A DNA stretch of 64,000 nucleotides from Rhodothermales bacterium (GTDB lineage Bacteria > Bacteroidota > Rhodothermia > Rhodothermales > UBA10348): contig JANJTM010000059.1 in NCBI GenBank assembly GCA_024711125.1, forward strand, positions 62,001-126,000, written 5' to 3'. A program made the position numbers and the translations under genes. Of the stretch, positions 44,056 to 54,880 are shown one piece after another (the stretch's first letter is position 1; each line of letters starts with the position of its first letter). Below the pieces are notes generated by a model, which saw only the letters and a list, made by a program, of their open reading frames with translations, did not search any database and was not told the DNA's origin.

Positions 44056-45060
44056 GTGGCGACAGCCCCTTCTCCGGCCGCGGCGGGCGTTTCCCTCCGC
44101 GGGCTCGTCCGCCGGTTCGGTGCCGTCACGGCCGTGGACGGTATCTCGCTCGAGGTCGAGCCGGGGTCGCTTGTCTCGCTCCTGGGACCGAGCGGCTGCG
44201 GCAAGTCTACGTTGTTGAGAATCGTGGCCGGGCTCGAGCCGCCGGACGCCGGGTCGGTCTCGATCGGTGGCCGGGACATGACGTCGCTCCCGGCCAGGGA
44301 GCGGCCGACGGCCATGGTGTTCCAGAACTACGCCCTTTTTCCGACCATGACGGTCGGGCAGAACGTCGCCTACGGCCTCGACGTGCGCGGGCTGCGGAAT
44401 CCGGAGCGGGCCGATCGGGTCCGGCGGGCGCTCGAAAGCGTGGGCATGGCCGATCTTGCCGACCGACCGGTTCCGAAGCTCTCGGGCGGACAGCAGCAGC
44501 GCGTAGCCGTGGCGCGCGCACTGGCGGTCGAGCCTCGCGTGCTGCTCTTCGACGAGCCCCTGTCGAACCTCGATGTGGCACTCCGCGAGCGAACCCGCGA
44601 CGAACTGCGGTCGCTGCAACGCAACCTGGGCATCACTGCGCTCTACGTCACGCACGACCAGGAGGAAGCGCTGGCCGTAAGCGACCGCATCGCTGTTCTG
44701 CGCGGCGGTCGCATCGTGCAGGAGGGAGCGCCCGAAGCGCTGTTCGAAGCGCCGTCCACGTCTTACGTCGCTCGATTCCTCGGCGGGGCGAACCTGTTGG
44801 ACGGTCGCGCCTCGTCGGCCCTGGCGGGATTGGATGTTCCGGAGGGATCGGCACTGGCCGTGCGGCCCGACGAAATCGCGGTGGACCCGGAGGGCACCGC
44901 GGCGGTGGTGGTCGCGCGACGCTACCTGGGATCCCTCGTGGAACTCGACCTGCGGTACGAGGGGGTCGACCTGCGTGTCCGCGGCAGGTCAGACGCGGCG
45001 CCGGGTGCCCGTGTAGGCATCAAGGCGCGCGCGTGGCGCATCGTTCGCCGGGACGATTGA
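44056..45060 (+). CDS. ABC transporter ATP-binding protein, PotA/FbpC-type
   Basis: The 334-residue ATPase starts with GTG 1 nt after the sucC stop. It contains Walker A 'GPSGCGKST' (44-52), Q-loop 'FQNYALFPTMTV', signature 'LSGGQQQR' (142-149), Walker B 'LLFDEP' (163-168) and switch His200, plus a C-terminal TOBE-like domain (about 245-334, 'LAVRPDEIAVDPEG'). This pattern is typical of importers of polyamines, iron(III), sulfate or sugars. Neither a permease nor a binding-protein gene is adjacent, so the substrate cannot be deduced. It probably serves permeases encoded elsewhere. Confidence 0.85.
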   Translation: MATAPSPAAAGVSLRGLVRRFGAVTAVDGISLEVEPGSLVSLLGPSGCGKSTLLRIVAGLEPPDAGSVSIGGRDMTSLPARERPTAMVFQNYALFPTMTVGQNVAYGLDVRGLRNPERADRVRRALESVGMADLADRPVPKLSGGQQQRVAVARALAVEPRVLLFDEPLSNLDVALRERTRDELRSLQRNLGITALYVTHDQEEALAVSDRIAVLRGGRIVQEGAPEALFEAPSTSYVARFLGGANLLDGRASSALAGLDVPEGSALAVRPDEIAVDPEGTAAVVVARRYLGSLVELDLRYEGVDLRVRGRSDAAPGARVGIKARAWRIVRRDD

Positions 45061-45069
45061 AGGAGTGCG

Positions 45070-45363
45070 TCAGGCTGCCCGACGGGGAGCGGCGTCGAGC
45101 TGTCCGAACTCGGGGGTCAGGCGGTCGATGACGCGCCGCACGCCTTCGGACGCCGAGATGGAGGCCACGAGGGCAGCGCGCGCGATTCCGTCCTCGAGGT
45201 GCCCCTGGAGAATCACCGTCCCGTGGTAGACGAGGAACCGCAGATCGGCGTTCCGGACGAATCCTGAACCTTCCAGCGAACGGGCCAACCGTTCGGCGAT
45301 CCTACGATCGGAACGGGTCCCGGAGCGGGACTCGGGGTTCTTCCGCGAACGTCCGAAAGGCAT
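45070..45363 (-). CDS. BON-domain small protein
   Basis: The product of about 97 residues contains one BON domain: 'DRRIAERLARSLEGSGFVRNADLRFLVYHGTVILQGHLEDGIARAALVASISASEGVRRVIDRL'. BON domains bind phospholipids and occur in envelope-stress and osmotic-response proteins. The N-terminus is basic with no signal peptide. Possible starts are ATG 45363, ATG 45378 or TTG 45468; I chose the first because the domain starts soon after and upstream residues are low-complexity. It lies downstream of lptD on the same strand. Confidence 0.65.
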   Translation of the reverse strand: MPFGRSRKNPESRSGTRSDRRIAERLARSLEGSGFVRNADLRFLVYHGTVILQGHLEDGIARAALVASISASEGVRRVIDRLTPEFGQLDAAPRRAA

Positions 45364-45474
45364 GCCGAGGGAAAGCATGGAGGCAGGAATTGCCGGGAAG
45401 GGGACCGGGAGAGGCGGCGCCGACGGAATCATGGCGCCCGGAGAACTACCCTGCAACTTGCGCGCCAAAACCTG

Positions 45475-48156
45475 TCAGCGGAGCATCGAACCGAACCGGT
45501 CTCGCACGTCGGACTTCGGTTGGCGGATGCGGAGGAGGTCGCGCAGTTTCCCGCTCTTCACGTGGAGGTCGAAGCCGTAGGATTGGTAGGCGCCGAACGG
45601 AATCCAGTTGAGGGCCATCTGCCAGCAGTCGAAATCGCGGGCGACCGTGATGTTGGTCATCGAGGGTTCACGCAGTTCGAAGTCGTACCCCGTGCGTCCG
45701 GATACCTTCCACCGGGGCGTCAACGAAAAGTCGAAGCCGGCATTGACGATCGCCCGCCGAACGGTCGTGACGCCGGGTCGCGTGATCCCGTACGTGAGGT
45801 CCAGCGTCAGGGACCATGGCACGGAAAAGTCCACCGGGTCTCCCCCGAAGGGCTGCCGGAGCGTCGTTTCCATCGCGTCCATGGCCGAAAGGCGATCGGA
45901 AGTGAAGCCGGCGTTGGGCGTTTCGAAGGGCCTGGACGCCGTGCCGCCTCCGCTCGAACTCCGAAGCGCGGTGCGCACCGTGAGGCTGGCGCTCGTAAGG
46001 CGTCCGAGCGGTGAGGACGGGGAGAAGGCGAGGCGGTCGACCGTCCGACCCGAGTCGGATACGCGGTAGGCCGAATGCGTGGACCGGAAGTCGACGTCCA
46101 ACCGGCCGAACAGCCGCGTCCGCCCGTTGACGTTGATGGAGCCGAATCCCATCGAGTCCGCGGCGAAATTGTAGCTCGTGGCCAGGCTGAAGTCGAGCAG
46201 TTTCACCACCTGGGGGGTAGCCGTCGGACCGGCCGTCGCGGTGGTGTCGGAGGCCGTCGCGCGCTTCGTTTCGAACGTGTTTGCCAGCGCGAACGTCACG
46301 GCCTGCTGCAGGCCGCGCCCGACGCCCTGCACGATGGGATAGACCACGTCCTTTCCGCCCGCGTCGCGATAGGTCCGCGTATACCCCCACCGCTCGTCGA
46401 AGAAATCGGGCCGCCAGGAGAAGCCGAGGTTGGGGCGTACCGTATGGCGCAGCGAACGGTACGGACCGACCCGGAGCGGAAACAGTCCGTAGAACACGGT
46501 GGACGCCGCGATCGATGCACTGAACTGTCGCAGGGCGGTGAAGCCCGGGACCGAGCGGGACTCCAGGCCACCTGCGCCGTCCGTCCCGACGAGAGCCTGG
46601 CGTTCCGATCGCACGAACCAGTCCTCGGTATAGGAGAGCGACGGGGACACGTTCACGCGAAAGGCGCCGACGAGCGGAAGCCGTTCGATCGACAGGGGAG
46701 CGCTGACGGGGACCCGGTGCGACGCGCGCACGGCGAATCGTTCGTCGTTGCCCGTGGCGCGTTCGTAGTCGTCCTGCGACAGCAGGGCGTCGATCCACGA
46801 CAGCGTGGTGGCCGCGGTGTCCCCGGCGGCCAGGAGGGCATCGTCGGAGAGGCGCGTGAAATCGAACCGGTTGTCGGCGGTGAAGGAGTACCCCAGGGTG
46901 ACCTTCTCGACCAGCGACTCCCTGGACCCGGGAGCGCGGTCTCGACGCTGGAACGGCTTGAACGAGTTGCGGGTGAACGAAACCGTCGGGAGCGTGAGCG
47001 ACGCGGCGCCCGTCTCCACGACCTGGCGTTGGCTCGCGTTTACCGTGAGGCTGCTCGATGTCCACCGCTTGGAATACCGAATCGAGGACTGCAGCGTCTG
47101 CCGTGTGCGGTCGTCGTAGTTCTGCGACACGGCGCGAAGGTAACCGGATCCGGACAGGTTCACGTCGGCGTCGAAGCTCGCGCTGGGCGAAAGCGGCTGG
47201 GCGTGGTTCCACCGGAGGGACCCGGTCGTCCGGACCGAGAAATCCGGGTCGGTCCGCTCGCCCGTCCGGAAGCGTCCGTATCCGAGCTGCACCTGGCCGC
47301 TTACACCGTACCGCTTCCTGTAGCGCGACAGGGCCCTCGCCTCCAGGCTTCCCCTAGTCCAGACCCCGCCCTGCAACTGCAGGTCCACGTAGTCGCTCAG
47401 CGCGAAGTACCATCCGAAGTCGCGCAGGTAGAAGCCGAATTCGTCCTCGCCGTAGGTGGGGGCGAGCGGTCCCGATCGTCGGCCCTCCGTGGCCGGGAGG
47501 AAACCGAACGGAAGCCAGAGCGGGGTGGGGATATTGTACAGGAAGAGTTGGATCGGCCCCGTGTAGATCCACTTGCGACCGACGATCTTCATGGTCTCGG
47601 CGCGCAGCGAGTACGAGGGATCGTCAACGCACGGGCACGTCGTGTAGACACCGTTCCGGATGTAGAGCGTGGAGTCGGCAGCGGCTTTTACGACGTCGGC
47701 GCGGATGAACCCGTCTTCAATGGCCGTGCGGGCGGCCACGACGCGGCCGCGTTCGGTGCGCAGGTTGAACGAGAGCTCGGTCCCCGTGAAGGTCTCCCCG
47801 CCCTGGACGATGGTTGGCCGCCCGGTCGTATCGTTCGCGATACCGAGGGCACGGACCTCGTCGCGGTCGAAACGCAGATCGATCGTCCACGCCCGAAGCC
47901 GCGAGTCGCGGTAGGTCACGCCGGAGCCGCCGTACAGGCGTGCCGATTCGGCGGAATCGCGCAGCACGACGACGAGGGAGTCGCGCGCGGTGAAGCGGAC
48001 GGGCTCTTCGAGCCGCGCCGGCCCGCTCCCCTCCTGGGCGAGAGCGGGGGCACCGGACAGGAGGAGAAGGGCCGTGACGAGGCCGGCGGCACGAACGATG
48101 GTCGTGCGCCGAAGCCCGCCCGTGCGGTCAGGTCGCGGCCTGGCCCTTCCGATCAT
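45475..48156 (-). CDS. lptD: LptD/OstA-like outer-membrane LPS assembly protein
   Basis: The 893-residue protein has a signal peptide ending near 'SGAPALAQ' (about 40), an N-terminal OstA-like jellyroll ('GGSGVTYRDSRLRAWTIDLRFD'), then the characteristic 'NGVYTTCPCVDDPSYSLRAETMKI' and 'LFLYNIPTPLWLPFGFLP' segments of the LptD plug/barrel entry, followed by a long beta-barrel. LptD inserts lipopolysaccharide into the outer leaflet. Together with the LptF/G permease gene it indicates a functional LPS export route. ATG 48156 overlaps the ROK kinase stop by 29 nt. The CxC pair may take the place of the inter-domain disulfides of the enterobacterial protein. Confidence 0.8.
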   Translation of the reverse strand: MIGRARPRPDRTGGLRRTTIVRAAGLVTALLLLSGAPALAQEGSGPARLEEPVRFTARDSLVVVLRDSAESARLYGGSGVTYRDSRLRAWTIDLRFDRDEVRALGIANDTTGRPTIVQGGETFTGTELSFNLRTERGRVVAARTAIEDGFIRADVVKAAADSTLYIRNGVYTTCPCVDDPSYSLRAETMKIVGRKWIYTGPIQLFLYNIPTPLWLPFGFLPATEGRRSGPLAPTYGEDEFGFYLRDFGWYFALSDYVDLQLQGGVWTRGSLEARALSRYRKRYGVSGQVQLGYGRFRTGERTDPDFSVRTTGSLRWNHAQPLSPSASFDADVNLSGSGYLRAVSQNYDDRTRQTLQSSIRYSKRWTSSSLTVNASQRQVVETGAASLTLPTVSFTRNSFKPFQRRDRAPGSRESLVEKVTLGYSFTADNRFDFTRLSDDALLAAGDTAATTLSWIDALLSQDDYERATGNDERFAVRASHRVPVSAPLSIERLPLVGAFRVNVSPSLSYTEDWFVRSERQALVGTDGAGGLESRSVPGFTALRQFSASIAASTVFYGLFPLRVGPYRSLRHTVRPNLGFSWRPDFFDERWGYTRTYRDAGGKDVVYPIVQGVGRGLQQAVTFALANTFETKRATASDTTATAGPTATPQVVKLLDFSLATSYNFAADSMGFGSINVNGRTRLFGRLDVDFRSTHSAYRVSDSGRTVDRLAFSPSSPLGRLTSASLTVRTALRSSSGGGTASRPFETPNAGFTSDRLSAMDAMETTLRQPFGGDPVDFSVPWSLTLDLTYGITRPGVTTVRRAIVNAGFDFSLTPRWKVSGRTGYDFELREPSMTNITVARDFDCWQMALNWIPFGAYQSYGFDLHVKSGKLRDLLRIRQPKSDVRDRFGSMLR

Positions 48157-49120
48157 CGAGCCATTCGAAAACGAGGTGAGCGGCTCCGAGCATACCGACC
48201 TCGTTGCCGCGGGTTTCGCGGAGGATCTCGATGCCCTCCTGCAGCCCCGGGGTAACGTATCGGACGATGGATCGGCGTGCTGAATCCAGGATGTAATCTC
48301 CGGCCGCCGACAGACCGCCGCCGACGATGACCTTGCGGATATCGAGCAGGTTGACCGCCGATCCGAGCACCACGCCCAGCTTGTGTCCGGCCCAGGCCAG
48401 AACCTCGATCGCGCCCTCGTCGCCTTCCACCGCGGCTTCGTGCAGCATCTTGGGCGTGATGCCGTGCAGATCGTAGTTCGCCATGCGATGGATGGCCGAA
48501 TCACCACGGTTCATGAGGCGGTAGCGGGCATGCCTCGAGAGGAATCGCTGCCCGATATACGCTTCGATCGCTCCCGCGACACCCGATCGGGCCATGGGTC
48601 CCTCGTAATCGATGGTCATGTGCCCGATCTCGCCGGCGCCCCCCGACGCCCCGCGGAAGATGCGGCGCCCGTAGATGATCGCGCCGCCGACCCCGGTACC
48701 CAGGGTGACCATGATGAAGGACTCGAACGCCGATCCCGCTCCGTAATGGGCCGAGCCCAGGGCCGCGGCATTGGCATCGTTCTCGACGATCACGACCCCG
48801 GCCAGCGGTCCGAGTCGGGACGCCAGCGCGTCGCCCATGTGGATCTTCTCCCAACCGGGGAAATTCGGCGGAGCGAGCACGGTCGTTCGGGCCAGGTCGA
48901 TGGTGCCGGGCGATCCTATGCCCACACCCACCACCGGCTCGGGCGATCTACGCGCCAGGTCCTGGACGAGTCGCGCGATGTTGTCCAGGATGCGTTCGGG
49001 CCCGAAGTGCGCCTCGGTATCGGCAGAGCAGTCCACCACGAGCCCGCCCGTGCGGGAGACGAGCGCGGCCTTGATGTTCGTCCCGCCCAGATCGATGCCT
49101 ACCGCGAAGGGTCCGGCCAT
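48128..49120 (-). CDS. ROK-family sugar kinase (glucokinase-like)
   Basis: The 330-residue protein has the sugar-kinase ATP loop 'GIDLGGTNIKAAL' (8-20), 'VVIVENDANAAALGSAHYGAG' with the catalytic Asp, and 'MVTLGTGVGGAIIYG'. In typical ROK proteins a zinc motif CxCGxxGCxE follows 'EIGHMT'. Here the segment reads 'EGPMARSGVAGAIEAYIG' with no cysteine, so zinc binding is lost. No HTH domain is present, so it is a kinase rather than a repressor. ATG 49120 is preferred to GTG 49141, because GAGG lies 7 nt upstream. It follows ftsB and overlaps lptD. Confidence 0.83.
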   Translation of the reverse strand: MAGPFAVGIDLGGTNIKAALVSRTGGLVVDCSADTEAHFGPERILDNIARLVQDLARRSPEPVVGVGIGSPGTIDLARTTVLAPPNFPGWEKIHMGDALASRLGPLAGVVIVENDANAAALGSAHYGAGSAFESFIMVTLGTGVGGAIIYGRRIFRGASGGAGEIGHMTIDYEGPMARSGVAGAIEAYIGQRFLSRHARYRLMNRGDSAIHRMANYDLHGITPKMLHEAAVEGDEGAIEVLAWAGHKLGVVLGSAVNLLDIRKVIVGGGLSAAGDYILDSARRSIVRYVTPGLQEGIEILRETRGNEVGMLGAAHLVFEWLDDRKGQAAT

Positions 49121-49137
49121 GACGTGCCTCGATGGGT

Positions 49138-49449
49138 TCACTTCTTGAGAGGGTAGACGGTCTCGCCCTCGCGTCGCATCCCGTACTGCTCTCGCGCGAT
49201 GCGTTCGATCTCCTCGTCCGTGAGCCCGCGCTCGAGTTCGGCCTCGAGGCGGGCGACGGTCTCTCGCAACTGCTCGTTCTCGGCCGTCAACCGATCCGTC
49301 TCCCTGTGGAGTTGCCAGCGGCGATATACGCTGTGGCTGTCGACGAATCCGACCCAGACCGCCGCAAGCAGTCCGCCGAACAGCAGCAGCCGCCGGCGGA
49401 ACCGTGACTTTCGTCCGGCTTGGCTGGAAGCGGAGGTCGATCGCGCCAT
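49138..49449 (-). CDS. ftsB: FtsB/DivIC-like septum formation protein
   Basis: The 103-residue bitopic protein has a basic cytosolic N-terminus, one transmembrane segment (about 21-36, 'LLLFGGLLAAVWVGFV'), and a periplasmic leucine-rich coiled coil ('HRETDRLTAENEQLRETVARLEAELER'). It ends with 'EEIERIAREQYGMRREGETVYPL', the conserved DivIC C-terminal element. FtsB acts with FtsL and FtsQ in divisome activation. Next to eno, as in many bacteria, it is read in the same direction 61 nt downstream. Confidence 0.9.
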   Translation of the reverse strand: MARSTSASSQAGRKSRFRRRLLLFGGLLAAVWVGFVDSHSVYRRWQLHRETDRLTAENEQLRETVARLEAELERGLTDEEIERIAREQYGMRREGETVYPLKK

Positions 49450-49510
49450 GCGGGGAGATCGTGGGGTCGGATCGAAGGATGCCCGGACGCGCGGGCGTCC
49501 CGGGGTGCGA

Positions 49511-51004
<1,494 letters not shown>

Positions 51005-52330
51005 TCAGCGCACGCGCGTGGACTCCCCGATCCACCCGTAGCAGCCGTAATCGATCGTGAACGAGTCGCCCGCGTTCCATCCCTTGAAGAACTTGTCCTC
51101 GGCCGACGGGAAATACCGCCGGATGTTGGACAGCCGGTTCTGGGCGGCGGAGGCGGCAGCGTTGTCCCTGGCCGCGGCCCGCTCGTAGTAGTCGGCGGCA
51201 AGCCAGTAGACGGCCTTGTCCTCGCGCTCGAACGAGCCGCAGCCCTGGACGGCCGACACGTACAGGTCGCCGATGCCGATGATCGCGGCGCCGTAGTTCG
51301 GATCCACGGCGAGCGCCTCCCGGAAGGACGTGCGGGCGCGCGAGAGCCGTCCTTCCTGCTGGTGTGCGATGCCGATGTTGTAGTGGACCTCGCGCGCGCC
51401 GTCCATGCCGCCCGGCATGTCGAGCGACTGCTGGTACAGGCGGATGGCCTCGTCCGTCTCGCCGTCCTCGAGACGCATCCGGGCGATCATCCGGAAGGTC
51501 CGGGCCGACGGGTCCAGTTCCATCATGCGGGGGGCCATCTCGTAGACCCGGTCACGATACCCCTCCTCGTCGATGAACAGCTGGAAGAGTTCGGCCATGA
51601 GTTCCTTGTCGTCCGGATTCTTCTCGAGCTGGCTCTCGAGGAACGCGATGCGCTCCTCCGGCGACGTGAAGAGCTGGCCGCGCCACGTGGCGAGCAGATC
51701 CGTGATCTCCTGGACGCCCTGGATCTTGTCCTCCACCTCGTCCATGAACGAGACCGCCGCGGCCTTGTCACCCTGCTGCACGAAATCGGCGATGATGTAG
51801 TTCACGTAGTACGGCTGCATGCGCGCGGCGTCCATCTCGAACGCGGCGCGGTAGAGCGCACCGACACCGCCCTGCAGGTCGGGCAGTTCGGCCGCGTGCT
51901 GCTGGACGAAGAAGCCCTTCTGGAAGGTCCAATGGAATTCGTCGACCGGCAGGGACGCAGCCTTCAGCCGCTCCACCGTCGTGTCGAACACGTACAGGGC
52001 CGAATCCAGGTACGTGCGCTTGCGCCCCGCGTCTTCGGAGGCCATTCCGATCTTCTCGTAGGCCTCGACGGCGCGGCGGAAGTTGCGGTCGTTCCCGGAC
52101 GGGAAGCCCGGAGCGCACTTCAGGATCCAGCGCAGGTAGGGCAGCGACGCCTCGTAGTTGCCGTTCTTGAAGTCCTCGTAATAGAGCGAGTAGTTCGTGG
52201 CCCGTTCGGTCTGGTCGTCGCTGCAGGTCTGCGCGCCGGCCATTACCGGGGACGCGGTCCAGAGCACGAGGCCCGCGAACAGGGCTAGCGTGGGCTGGGC
52301 GAGGCGGAGGAAGGAGTCGCGGTGATTCAT
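51005..52330 (-). CDS. Exported TPR protein
   Basis: The 441-residue protein has an N-terminal signal sequence (about 1-34, ending 'VMAGAQ') and then 'YYEDFKNGNYEASLPYLRWILKCAPGFPSG', 'FLESQLEKNPDDKELMAELFQLFIDEEG' and 'HYNIGIAHQQEGRLSRARTSFREALAVDPNYGAAI', which are TPR helices. TPR proteins of this size are often encoded beside outer-membrane proteins in Bacteroidota and act as periplasmic scaffolds. It follows the OmpP1-like gene by 49 nt. A single cysteine near the mature N-terminus (Cys36) is not preceded by a lipobox. Its role is unknown. Confidence 0.7.
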   Translation of the reverse strand: MNHRDSFLRLAQPTLALFAGLVLWTASPVMAGAQTCSDDQTERATNYSLYYEDFKNGNYEASLPYLRWILKCAPGFPSGNDRNFRRAVEAYEKIGMASEDAGRKRTYLDSALYVFDTTVERLKAASLPVDEFHWTFQKGFFVQQHAAELPDLQGGVGALYRAAFEMDAARMQPYYVNYIIADFVQQGDKAAAVSFMDEVEDKIQGVQEITDLLATWRGQLFTSPEERIAFLESQLEKNPDDKELMAELFQLFIDEEGYRDRVYEMAPRMMELDPSARTFRMIARMRLEDGETDEAIRLYQQSLDMPGGMDGAREVHYNIGIAHQQEGRLSRARTSFREALAVDPNYGAAIIGIGDLYVSAVQGCGSFEREDKAVYWLAADYYERAAARDNAAASAAQNRLSNIRRYFPSAEDKFFKGWNAGDSFTIDYGCYGWIGESTRVR

Positions 52331-52379
52331 GGTCTCGAGAGGAAAGCCGGGCGGAATGGGCTCGGAGCCTGGCGGATCG

Positions 52380-53687
52380 TCAGTTGAGCGGCCTCCTGAC
52401 GAACCACCGGTCGGCGAAGTTGACGTTCACCCCGAATTTCAGGTAGCGATCTTCGACGAGAAGTCCACTGGCCGTGCCCCGTTTGCCTGCTTCCACGTTT
52501 ATATCAACTCGCGTGCCGGGAAACAGGGTCGGGAAACTCAGGCCCGCGGTGAGGCCGAGCGTTCGGATTGTCTGGTCCGGATCGGGAGTCACGTAACCCT
52601 GTTCGACAAAGGCGCCCAGGCGGTACGCCGTACGTTTCAGCAGCGAAGCCAGAAGATCGCGTCCGGCGGGATAGAATTCCACACCTCCCGATACGCGGGA
52701 TCGATCCTTCATGCCCGACGCGGCGCTGGAATGGCCCGGAAACGCCAGCGAACTCTCGAATCGGCTCCACGGTTCGTACAGCGCGTCGGCGACCAGCGCG
52801 AAGCGGGTTCCCGCCTGGTACGCGAATCCAAGTCCGGTCGCCACGGGCAGATCGGCCGTGCCCTCCATCGAGGTGCCCAGCGTATCGGGTTCGAAGGAGC
52901 TTCCCGACGTGACGATCCGCTCGGCGTCGAGACGGGTCGGAGTGTCCACGAATGCACCCACGGACAGGTAATCACCGTCCCGAAAAACGGACGCCGTGCC
53001 GGCGCGGATCCCGAAACCCGCGCCAAGCCCCCGGAGGCGGGTGGCCGTGGCGACCCGTACCTCCTCGTAGTGCGGGTCCACGAACAGCGCGCGCTGCACG
53101 TCCTCGATGATGCCGAACGTGAAGTCGCCCCGCAGGCCGATGGACACGTTCGGGTGCACCCGGTATCCGGTTCCGATGGAGACCCTGTCGAGGCCACCGT
53201 TACCTTCGAAGAAGGCCGTGTACCGGTCGCTGGCCAGGATGCCCTGGCCGGCGTCGAACGTGCGGTCGAGCTGGACACCGTAACCGCTCCGGGTATAGGG
53301 TGTGAGGGCGACGGCGACGCCCCACCGTCCCTCGTAGAGCGGGAAACCGAACGAGAAGCCGGTCAGGGCTCCGGTCGTCTGCTGCGAGACGGCCCCGGTC
53401 GCGTCGGATGATTCGAGCAGGTCGAGGCGGAAACCGACCAGGGCCCGGGTGAGCGAAAGGTCTGCGAGGGCCGCCGGGTTGGCAAGGCTGGCGTACGATG
53501 TTCCGCCCAGGCCGAATCCGCCGCCACCCATCGCCGCGCCGATCGGGGAGAAGGGCAGCGACCGTTCGCCGAGGCCGAAACGGGAATAGACCGAGCCCTG
53601 GTCGGTGCCCTGGGCCGCGGCCGCCAGGGTGAGGCAGGGCAGCGCGAGGACAACGGCGATCGCGGCCAGGCTCCGGAGACGGATCAT
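52380..53687 (-). CDS. Outer-membrane beta-barrel protein (OmpP1/FadL-like, Bacteroidota type)
   Basis: The 435-residue product has a signal peptide (1-25) and the N-terminal motif 'YSRFGLGERSLPFSPIGAAMGGGGFGLGG' seen in Bacteroidota long-chain transport-like barrels. 'YASLANPAALADL' follows, a FadL-like segment, then alternating amphipathic strands to the end ('RYLKFGVNVNFADRWF'). The substrate is unknown. It lies 4 nt after the DUF4270-like lipoprotein gene and 49 nt before the TPR gene, so the three form one transcription unit. Confidence 0.72.
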   Translation of the reverse strand: MIRLRSLAAIAVVLALPCLTLAAAAQGTDQGSVYSRFGLGERSLPFSPIGAAMGGGGFGLGGTSYASLANPAALADLSLTRALVGFRLDLLESSDATGAVSQQTTGALTGFSFGFPLYEGRWGVAVALTPYTRSGYGVQLDRTFDAGQGILASDRYTAFFEGNGGLDRVSIGTGYRVHPNVSIGLRGDFTFGIIEDVQRALFVDPHYEEVRVATATRLRGLGAGFGIRAGTASVFRDGDYLSVGAFVDTPTRLDAERIVTSGSSFEPDTLGTSMEGTADLPVATGLGFAYQAGTRFALVADALYEPWSRFESSLAFPGHSSAASGMKDRSRVSGGVEFYPAGRDLLASLLKRTAYRLGAFVEQGYVTPDPDQTIRTLGLTAGLSFPTLFPGTRVDINVEAGKRGTASGLLVEDRYLKFGVNVNFADRWFVRRPLN

Positions 53688-53691
53688 GGGA

Positions 53692-54810
53692 CTATTGGGC
53701 CTTGAGGACGGTCAGGAAGGCGACGGGGGGGCGGGATCCGCCGAGGAGGACGCTGCCGAGACCGTTTTCGGCCAGCGGGGCGCGGACGATGAAGTAGTCG
53801 AGCACCGAGTCGCCGCGGGATGCGCGACGCAGGACCTCGAAGAGTTCCGACTGCTCGAGGTAGTAGACCCCGTCGATCATCGAGGCGGTGCCCACGGTCA
53901 GTCGAGCCGGAGGGTCCTCCGAGACGGCGTCGATCGTCAGGGTGCGCGCGATGGGACGCACGAAGCCCGGAGGAACGGCGGCGGCAAGCGACGTGTCGGC
54001 TTCGATGGCCACCACGGCCCGGGCGAGACCGGTCATCGCGAGCCTGGGGTCGGAGAAATCGAACGCGAGGCGCAGGCCTCCCGACCGACCGTCCTGGAAC
54101 GCCAGCTTGCCATCGCCGCGGGCCGGCGGCGCGTCGGCTTCGATCCGGGTGAAGTTGGAAAGCGCCGGAAAATAGGCCGAATCCCCGCCGGCGTACGCCC
54201 GGATGACCGTGCCCGTCATGTCGAAACCGGTTACGGCGCGAGCCTCGCTCGCCGCGAGGGCGAACCCGTGGAACGATCCGCCGAACGTGGTGGCCCGCAA
54301 CGCAGCGTCCCAGGCCGAGACCCACGAAGCGGGAAGCGGAATCTCGACGGTCGCGGCGTCGGACGAGAACTCGAAATCGGTGATCAACGCACCGGACGCG
54401 ATGGTGGAGTCGGCCGTACTTCCGACCGCGAACCACTCCGCGTCGATCGCCCGCACCGACGCGCGGGTGAGGGTACCGGCATAACCGTATTCGGAGGATG
54501 CCTTGAGCACGAGCGAGGCGCGCGTCACGGTGCCGTTGCGGAACGCGTCGGACAGCGACGCCGGGGCCGAGAAGTCCACCCAGGCCGTGGCCCGCATCGC
54601 GCCGAGATCCGGATCGACCGTTTCGCCGAGCAGGAAGCGCGCGGTTCCGCCCGTTACGTCGGCGTCGCCTACGGGCTCGAAAGCCGTCGGCGAGAGCGTG
54701 ACGACCTCCGGCGCGCCGTCCACGGAGTCGATGAGGCCGGCGCCGACCCCCCCGGGGTCGTTGCAGGCTGCGACCACGACGAGCAGGAGCGGTGCGAATC
54801 GTCTCAACAT
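53692..54810 (-). CDS. DUF4270-like lipoprotein
   Basis: The 372-residue protein has a lipoprotein signal peptide 'LRRFAPLLLVVVAACNDPG' (lipobox cysteine 16). The mature part is beta-rich: 'TARFLLGETVDPDLGAMRATAWVDF', 'DSAYFPALSNFTRIEAD', and a C-terminus ending 'ENGLGSVLLGGSRPPVAFLTVLKAQ'. I assign DUF4270 mainly from context, because in Bacteroidota that family is encoded beside the short GT5 gene found here just upstream, and from the 'GVGAGLIDS' start resembling its N-terminus. ATG 54810 is chosen rather than the longer ORF. Its role at the outer membrane is unknown. Confidence 0.55.
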   Translation of the reverse strand: MLRRFAPLLLVVVAACNDPGGVGAGLIDSVDGAPEVVTLSPTAFEPVGDADVTGGTARFLLGETVDPDLGAMRATAWVDFSAPASLSDAFRNGTVTRASLVLKASSEYGYAGTLTRASVRAIDAEWFAVGSTADSTIASGALITDFEFSSDAATVEIPLPASWVSAWDAALRATTFGGSFHGFALAASEARAVTGFDMTGTVIRAYAGGDSAYFPALSNFTRIEADAPPARGDGKLAFQDGRSGGLRLAFDFSDPRLAMTGLARAVVAIEADTSLAAAVPPGFVRPIARTLTIDAVSEDPPARLTVGTASMIDGVYYLEQSELFEVLRRASRGDSVLDYFIVRAPLAENGLGSVLLGGSRPPVAFLTVLKAQ

Positions 54811-54880
54811 GGGGTCTTCGGAAGTGCGGCGGAGCGGCAGGGTAACGTGGTCGGCGCCGGGTTTGGTATGGACTCCGGGC

